A program made the translations under genes and the position numbers. The notes under the pieces are model-generated. The model saw only the letters and a program-made list of their open reading frames with translations, did no database searches and was not told where the DNA came from. A stretch of 18,738 nt of DNA from Eubacteriales bacterium (GTDB taxonomy: Bacteria; Bacillota; Clostridia; Oscillospirales; Acutalibacteraceae). This document shows positions 15,335 through 18,738 of this stretch, piece by piece. Position 1 is the first letter of the stretch; every line of letters starts with the position of its first letter. The DNA is taken from contig JAUMXP010000010.1 of assembly GCA_030529125.1 (NCBI GenBank), positions 1 to 18,738 of the forward strand. Direction: 5' to 3'.

Positions 15335-16201
15335 TTATGCTTTCCAGATATCTCTGTGGTGAATAGCTGACTGCTGATCGTTATCATTGAAGTGACTGTT
15401 GAGCAATCGTGCAAGTGTTACTGAGCGGTGCTTACCGCCAGTGCAACCAATACCGATAACAAGCTCACTTTTGCCCTCTTCCTTGTACAGCGGTATAGTA
15501 AAATCAAGATATGAAATCAGTTTTTCCACAAACTGCTGTGTAACTTCAAAATCAAGAATATATTTTCTTACCTCTTCGTCTAAACCAGTTTTGTGTTTTA
15601 GTTCTTTGATATAAAACGGATTTGGCAGACATCGAACATCAAAGATAAGATCAGCCTCAAGCGGAATGCCATACTTGAAACCAAATGACATACATGTAAC
15701 AAGCATTCCACTTTCCTGACCATGCGAAAACATGGTGGTAACACGTTCTTTGAGTTGTTTTGGTGTCATGTACGAAGTGTTTATAACATAGTCGGAAATA
15801 ATCTTGACAGGTTTCATTAGCTCATACTCCAGCTCCACAGCTTTTTCAGTAGAGCCACCCGAAAACTCATCAGCAAGCGGATGCTTACGACGTGTTTCTT
15901 TATATCTTATGAGGAGTGTATCTAGCTTTGTATCAAGATAGAGAATCTTAAAGCGCTTTCCTGACAGCTTGCTCTTCGAAATTATGTCTGCAAGTTCGTT
16001 GAACATATTACCGGAACGCATATCTACAACAACAGCTACTTTTTTCATTCTGTTATCTGCACTGTTGTCACACAAATCGTAGAATGTATCGAGCAACAGC
16101 GGTGGAATATTATCAACGCAGTAGAAACCGATATCTTCCATAGCGTGTAACGCCGATGTTTTACCAGCACCGGATAGTCCTGTGATAATTACAAACTCCA
16201 T
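15335..16201 (-). CDS. rapZ: RapZ/YvcJ nucleotide-binding protein
   Basis: A 288-residue P-loop protein. The Walker A motif GLSGAGKT is at residues 8-15, followed by the family signature EDIGFYCVDNIP at about 22-33. The C-terminal domain has DVRCLPNPFYIKELKHKTG at about 207-225, the conserved GIGCTGGKHRSVTLA near 251-265, and the terminal HRDI. In E. coli RapZ binds the sRNA GlmZ and guides RNase E, adjusting GlmS and hence amino-sugar supply. Firmicute YvcJ hydrolyses nucleotides and affects competence, and an sRNA role there is unproven. The GGAGGA ribosome-binding site 15 nt after murB fixes the ATG at 16201. Its place between murB and whiA matches the conserved wall/regulation cluster, except that the usual downstream neighbour yvcK is absent. 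Confidence 0.95.
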   Translation of the reverse strand: MEFVIITGLSGAGKTSALHAMEDIGFYCVDNIPPLLLDTFYDLCDNSADNRMKKVAVVVDMRSGNMFNELADIISKSKLSGKRFKILYLDTKLDTLLIRYKETRRKHPLADEFSGGSTEKAVELEYELMKPVKIISDYVINTSYMTPKQLKERVTTMFSHGQESGMLVTCMSFGFKYGIPLEADLIFDVRCLPNPFYIKELKHKTGLDEEVRKYILDFEVTQQFVEKLISYLDFTIPLYKEEGKSELVIGIGCTGGKHRSVTLARLLNSHFNDNDQQSAIHHRDIWKA

Positions 16202-16216
16202 AGCTCCTCCAAATTA

Positions 16217-17122
16217 TTATTTAATGTGGATAATTTCTCTTTCTAAAAAATATCCTGTTTCTGTCTTTACAGTGTCCTGAACAAATTTAATAAGTGACAG
16301 TACATCTTCACAGGTTGCATCACCGATGTTTACAATAAAACCTGCGTGCTTTGGTGATACCTGTGCACCGCCTATAGTTTTACCTTTAAGACCACACTGC
16401 TCAATTAATGTTCCTGCAAAGTTACCTTCAGGTCGTTTAAATACACTGCCCGCACTAGGAAACTCTAACGGCTGTTTTGTCTTTCTACGATTCATAAAAT
16501 CATCCATCTTAGCTTTGATCTCATCAGCATCAGCTAAAGTAAGCTCAAATTCAGCAGAAAGGATGATGTCAGATGTAGTCTTATACACACTGTGACGATA
16601 CGCAAAATCAAGCTCAGATAAGCTTAATGTAGCAACCTCACCGCTCAAACTTAGATGTTTGACATTTACTACAACGTCTTTCATCTCACCACCATAAGCG
16701 CCTGCATTCATATATACAGCACCGCCTACACTGCCAGGGATTCCGTACGCAAACTCAAGCCCTGAAAGTGAATGTGACAAAGCAAATGTACAAAGCTTAG
16801 AGAGATTAACAGCAGCACCACAGGTGATTTTATTTTCTTTAACAGAAATATCTTTAAAATCACCATCAAGTGTGAGCACTACACCTCTCATACCATCGTC
16901 AGATATGAGCAGGTTACTGCCACGTCCAAGCATAAAGAGCGGAATATCACACTCTTTACATTTACAAACAACTGCTTTGAGTTGCTGTATGTTATTAACA
17001 GTTACAAACAACTCAGCGTTACCACCAATCTTAAAGCTTGTGTGCTTGCTAAGAGGTTCTTCGTCTATGTATGAAAAGCCGAGCTCGTCGGCTAAATCTC
17101 TGATAATCTGAAGATCGTACAT
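16217..17122 (-). CDS. murB: UDP-N-acetylenolpyruvoylglucosamine reductase
   Basis: A 301-residue FAD enzyme that reduces UDP-GlcNAc-enolpyruvate to UDP-MurNAc with NADPH, the second committed step of peptidoglycan precursor synthesis. FAD-binding motifs are HTSFKIGGNAE at about 27-37, GRGSNLL at 67-72 and GLEFAYGIPGSVGGAVYMNAG at about 121-141. The active site has R176 (AYRHSVYK), S226 in AGSVFKRP as proton donor, and E296 in the C-terminal LEREI. Length and the compact region around R176 fit the type II enzymes common in Gram-positives. The reading frame extends 11 codons further upstream to 17155, but that start would lie inside the preceding gene and lacks a site. GGAGGA at 17126-17131 points to the ATG at 17122. 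The gap to the PHP gene is 10 nt. Confidence 0.97.
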   Translation of the reverse strand: MYDLQIIRDLADELGFSYIDEEPLSKHTSFKIGGNAELFVTVNNIQQLKAVVCKCKECDIPLFMLGRGSNLLISDDGMRGVVLTLDGDFKDISVKENKITCGAAVNLSKLCTFALSHSLSGLEFAYGIPGSVGGAVYMNAGAYGGEMKDVVVNVKHLSLSGEVATLSLSELDFAYRHSVYKTTSDIILSAEFELTLADADEIKAKMDDFMNRRKTKQPLEFPSAGSVFKRPEGNFAGTLIEQCGLKGKTIGGAQVSPKHAGFIVNIGDATCEDVLSLIKFVQDTVKTETGYFLEREIIHIK

Positions 17123-17125
17123 AAA

Positions 17126-17131
17126 TCCTCC
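17126..17131 (-). promoter_or_regulatory. Ribosome-binding site deciding the murB start
   Basis: GGAGGA on the minus strand, 3 nt upstream of the ATG at 17122 and within the 10-nt gap after the PHP gene. It supports the shorter MurB over the in-frame ATG at 17155. Confidence 0.75.
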
Positions 17132-17132
17132 G

Positions 17133-17855
17133 TTAAATTTCAATATTTTTCTCAATAAAATAATCCTGAAGATTCTTCACACTGGAGTTGACAATCAATT
17201 CAGGTGGAAAGTCAATTTCCTTCAGCATGGCTATAGCGTGTGGCAAATCGCCAACCTTCTCGTAAAAATGAGCATCGCTGTCAACCACAATGCGTGCGCC
17301 GTGCTTTTTACACAACGATGCAATTTTGATACAGTTTGGTACTGCGTTCTTGCGAAAGCCTGTGAAAGTTGTATCGTTAATTTCAACTAGAGTTGAAGTC
17401 TGTGCGCAGCGTTTGATAACTGTCTCAAAATCATACTCGTAAGCAGGTGAACCAGAGTGGCCTATCACGTGAACATACGGGTTGTCACAAATTGAAAGAT
17501 AAGCGTTTGTGCATTTCTCAATACTTGGTTTATCCAAAATAGTAATAGAGTGAAACGACGCTACAACCCACTCGAGAGTTTTCAGTAACGACTCGCTGGC
17601 ATCGAGTCTGCCGTTAAAATCAATAATATTCGCTTCCATGCCTTTAAGCACTCTGACACCCATCATCTCTTTTGGAATAACCTTGAGATTTCTAAAGTAA
17701 AGTTCATCAGGTGAACCCTGCATAGAAATGCCATGCTCAGTTATTCCAATAGCGTAAAGTCCTTTAGCTGCAGCAGTTTCGACCATCTCACTAAGAGATG
17801 AATATGCATGTGTGCATGCATTAGTGTGAGTGTGTAAATCTGCAATAATTTTCAT
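17133..17855 (-). CDS. PHP-domain phosphatase, YcdX type
   Basis: A 240-residue single-domain PHP hydrolase. All nine ligands of the trinuclear metal site known from E. coli YcdX can be placed: H8 and H10 (DLHTHT), H16, H41 (ITEHG), E74 (GMEAN), H102 (SFHS), H133 (IGHSG), and D194 and H196 (DSDAH). It is therefore probably an active metal-dependent phosphatase. The natural substrate of this group is unknown, and annotations as histidinol phosphatase or polymerase-type PHP are not justified by the sequence. The frame is open upstream to 17942 within hprK, but the metal site begins directly after the ATG at 17855, which has a GGTGA site at 17860-17864 that includes the hprK stop. Its place between hprK and murB suggests a link to carbon or sugar-phosphate metabolism, which is inference. 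Confidence 0.88.
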   Translation of the reverse strand: MKIIADLHTHTNACTHAYSSLSEMVETAAAKGLYAIGITEHGISMQGSPDELYFRNLKVIPKEMMGVRVLKGMEANIIDFNGRLDASESLLKTLEWVVASFHSITILDKPSIEKCTNAYLSICDNPYVHVIGHSGSPAYEYDFETVIKRCAQTSTLVEINDTTFTGFRKNAVPNCIKIASLCKKHGARIVVDSDAHFYEKVGDLPHAIAMLKEIDFPPELIVNSSVKNLQDYFIEKNIEI

Positions 17856-17859
17856 TAAA

Positions 17860-18738
17860 TCACCAGTTGGTTTCAATTTTCTTTCTTCCAATATCGTCAG
17901 GATTGATGTCCATACCAAGATTCTGGAGCAATTCCTGAGCACCGTTATAGCCCATCTTCTTCTGGCGCTGGTTCATAGCAGCAACCTCAATAATAATTGC
18001 AAGGTTTCGACCAGGCTTAACAGGGATAGTAACAACAGGAACCTCAATGCCCAGTATCTCCATATACTCATTATCCATACCCATACGGTCGTAAACTTTA
18101 GTTGAGTCCCAAATCTCCATATTTATAACCATGTCGATTTTCTCACTCATTTTGACAGCACCCATACCAAAGATACGACGAGCGTTGATAATACCAATAC
18201 CTCTTACTTCAATAAAGTGTCGGATATTATCAGGTGAAGAACCGACAAGAGATTTTTTAGAAACACGCTTGATTTCCACAGCATCGTCAGCGATAAGACG
18301 ATGACCACGTTTTATAAGTTCGATAGCTGTCTCTGATTTACCAACGCCACTATTGCCTATAAGCAGACAGCCCTCACCGTAAACTTCAACCAGAACACCG
18401 TGTCTTGTGATACGCGGAGCAAGCTCAACATTAAGGAACGAAACCAGTGCCGCTGTAAGTGTAGATGTGTCATCAGTAGTTGTAAGAACAGGAACTTCGT
18501 ATTTAGTTGCGCAGTTTATTATGACCTCACTAGGTGTAATATCACGCGCAATAACAACTGCCGGTGGTCTGCGTGAAAGGATAGTATCGAGATGTTTGTA
18601 TCTCTGCTCTTCATCCATTTGATTCAAGTATGAATACTCAGTCATACCAAGAACAACAATTTGTGTAGGATCAAAATAGTCCAAGTGTCCGATTAATTGC
18701 AATCCAGGTCTATCGATACTCTTTGATGAAACAAAAAG
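17860..18738 (-). CDS. hprK: HPr(Ser) kinase/phosphorylase, partial (5' end off window)
   Basis: 292 codons are visible and the frame is open to the right edge. The TTG at 18702 is not the start, because the 12 codons before it read into the window edge with the family-typical SIDRPG. About 25-30 N-terminal residues are therefore missing. HprK phosphorylates HPr (and Crh where present) on Ser46 using ATP or pyrophosphate, and reverses this with phosphate, driving catabolite repression in Firmicutes. Counting from the TTG codon, the catalytic histidine region RHGVLVEVYG is at 100-109, the P-loop GNSGVGKS at 116-123, LIADDAVEI at about 136-144, the HprK signature EVRGIGIINAR at about 165-175, and the C-terminal PGRNLAIIIEVAAMN. 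All catalytic parts are intact. No ptsH or crh gene is in view. The stop at 17860 lies 4 nt before the PHP gene. Confidence 0.96.
   Translation of the reverse strand, partial: LFVSSKSIDRPGLQLIGHLDYFDPTQIVVLGMTEYSYLNQMDEEQRYKHLDTILSRRPPAVVIARDITPSEVIINCATKYEVPVLTTTDDTSTLTAALVSFLNVELAPRITRHGVLVEVYGEGCLLIGNSGVGKSETAIELIKRGHRLIADDAVEIKRVSKKSLVGSSPDNIRHFIEVRGIGIINARRIFGMGAVKMSEKIDMVINMEIWDSTKVYDRMGMDNEYMEILGIEVPVVTIPVKPGRNLAIIIEVAAMNQRQKKMGYNGAQELLQNLGMDINPDDIGRKKIETNW

Noticed and set aside
15720..15736. Small CCATG/CATGG inverted repeat within rapZ
   Set aside because: The five-base stem lies in conserved coding sequence with no T-run, and such short palindromes are expected by chance.
17800..17832. 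Alternating TGCATG/GTGTG repeat-like stretch near the PHP gene start
   Set aside because: It encodes the conserved His-rich metal-binding N-terminus (HTHT..CTHAY), so the base pattern follows from the protein and is not a separate repeat or operator.
17856..17942. 29-codon N-terminal extension of the PHP gene overlapping hprK
   Set aside because: The extra residues have no family similarity, the metal site starts directly after the ATG at 17855, and that ATG has its own GGTGA site.

Overview
The window is an AT-rich stretch (roughly 40% G+C by eye) in which all 19 recognisable genes lie on the minus strand. Transcription therefore runs from the right edge to the left edge. The gene set points to a Clostridia-class Firmicute: HprK, WhiA/RapZ, bifunctional Rel, HemZ, a SpoVB-type flippase, the non-mevalonate dxs/ispA pair and an AhrC-type ArgR. 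An Oscillospirales/Ruminococcaceae-like source is my best guess, but that is inference. No intergenic stretch exceeds 40 nt, and the window contains no mobile element, CRISPR array, tRNA/rRNA gene or long non-coding region that I can see.

Region A (about 14.4-18.7 kb) is an envelope and carbon-sensing block: hprK (its 5' end is beyond the right edge), a YcdX-type PHP phosphatase, murB, rapZ and whiA. It resembles the classical murB-rapZ-yvcK-whiA cluster, but yvcK is missing between rapZ and whiA. Region B (about 7.6-14.4 kb) is the well-known xseB-ispA-dxs-tlyA-nadK-argR-recN block: exonuclease VII small subunit, isoprenoid precursor synthesis, rRNA 2'-O-methylation, NADP synthesis, arginine regulation and DNA repair. 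It joins whiA with one intervening base, and xseA does not precede xseB. Region C (about 0.7-7.5 kb) is recJ-rel-dtd-MBL hydrolase-hemZ, a typical clostridial series except that apt is not between recJ and rel. Region D (1-0.7 kb) holds a small coiled-coil/zinc-ribbon protein of unknown function and the N-terminal 111 codons of a SpoVB/MATE-like lipid-linked oligosaccharide flippase running off the left edge.

Genes are separated by 1-40 nt or overlap by 4-11 nt (nadK/argR, recJ/rel, dtd/MBL). Large parts are therefore probably co-transcribed and translationally coupled; no convincing terminator or strong internal promoter was seen. Functionally the train joins cell-wall precursor supply (MurB, undecaprenyl precursors through Dxs/IspA, a flippase), nutrient sensing (HprK, Rel, ArgR), translation quality control (Dtd, TlyA) and DNA repair (RecN, RecJ, XseB).

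I did not find evidence for a novel biological system. The points worth a second look are the fusion of three normally separate conserved blocks with specific drop-outs (yvcK, xseA, apt, and spoIVB/spo0A after recN), an exceptionally strong Shine-Dalgarno for rel buried in recJ, and the unassigned zinc-ribbon gene.
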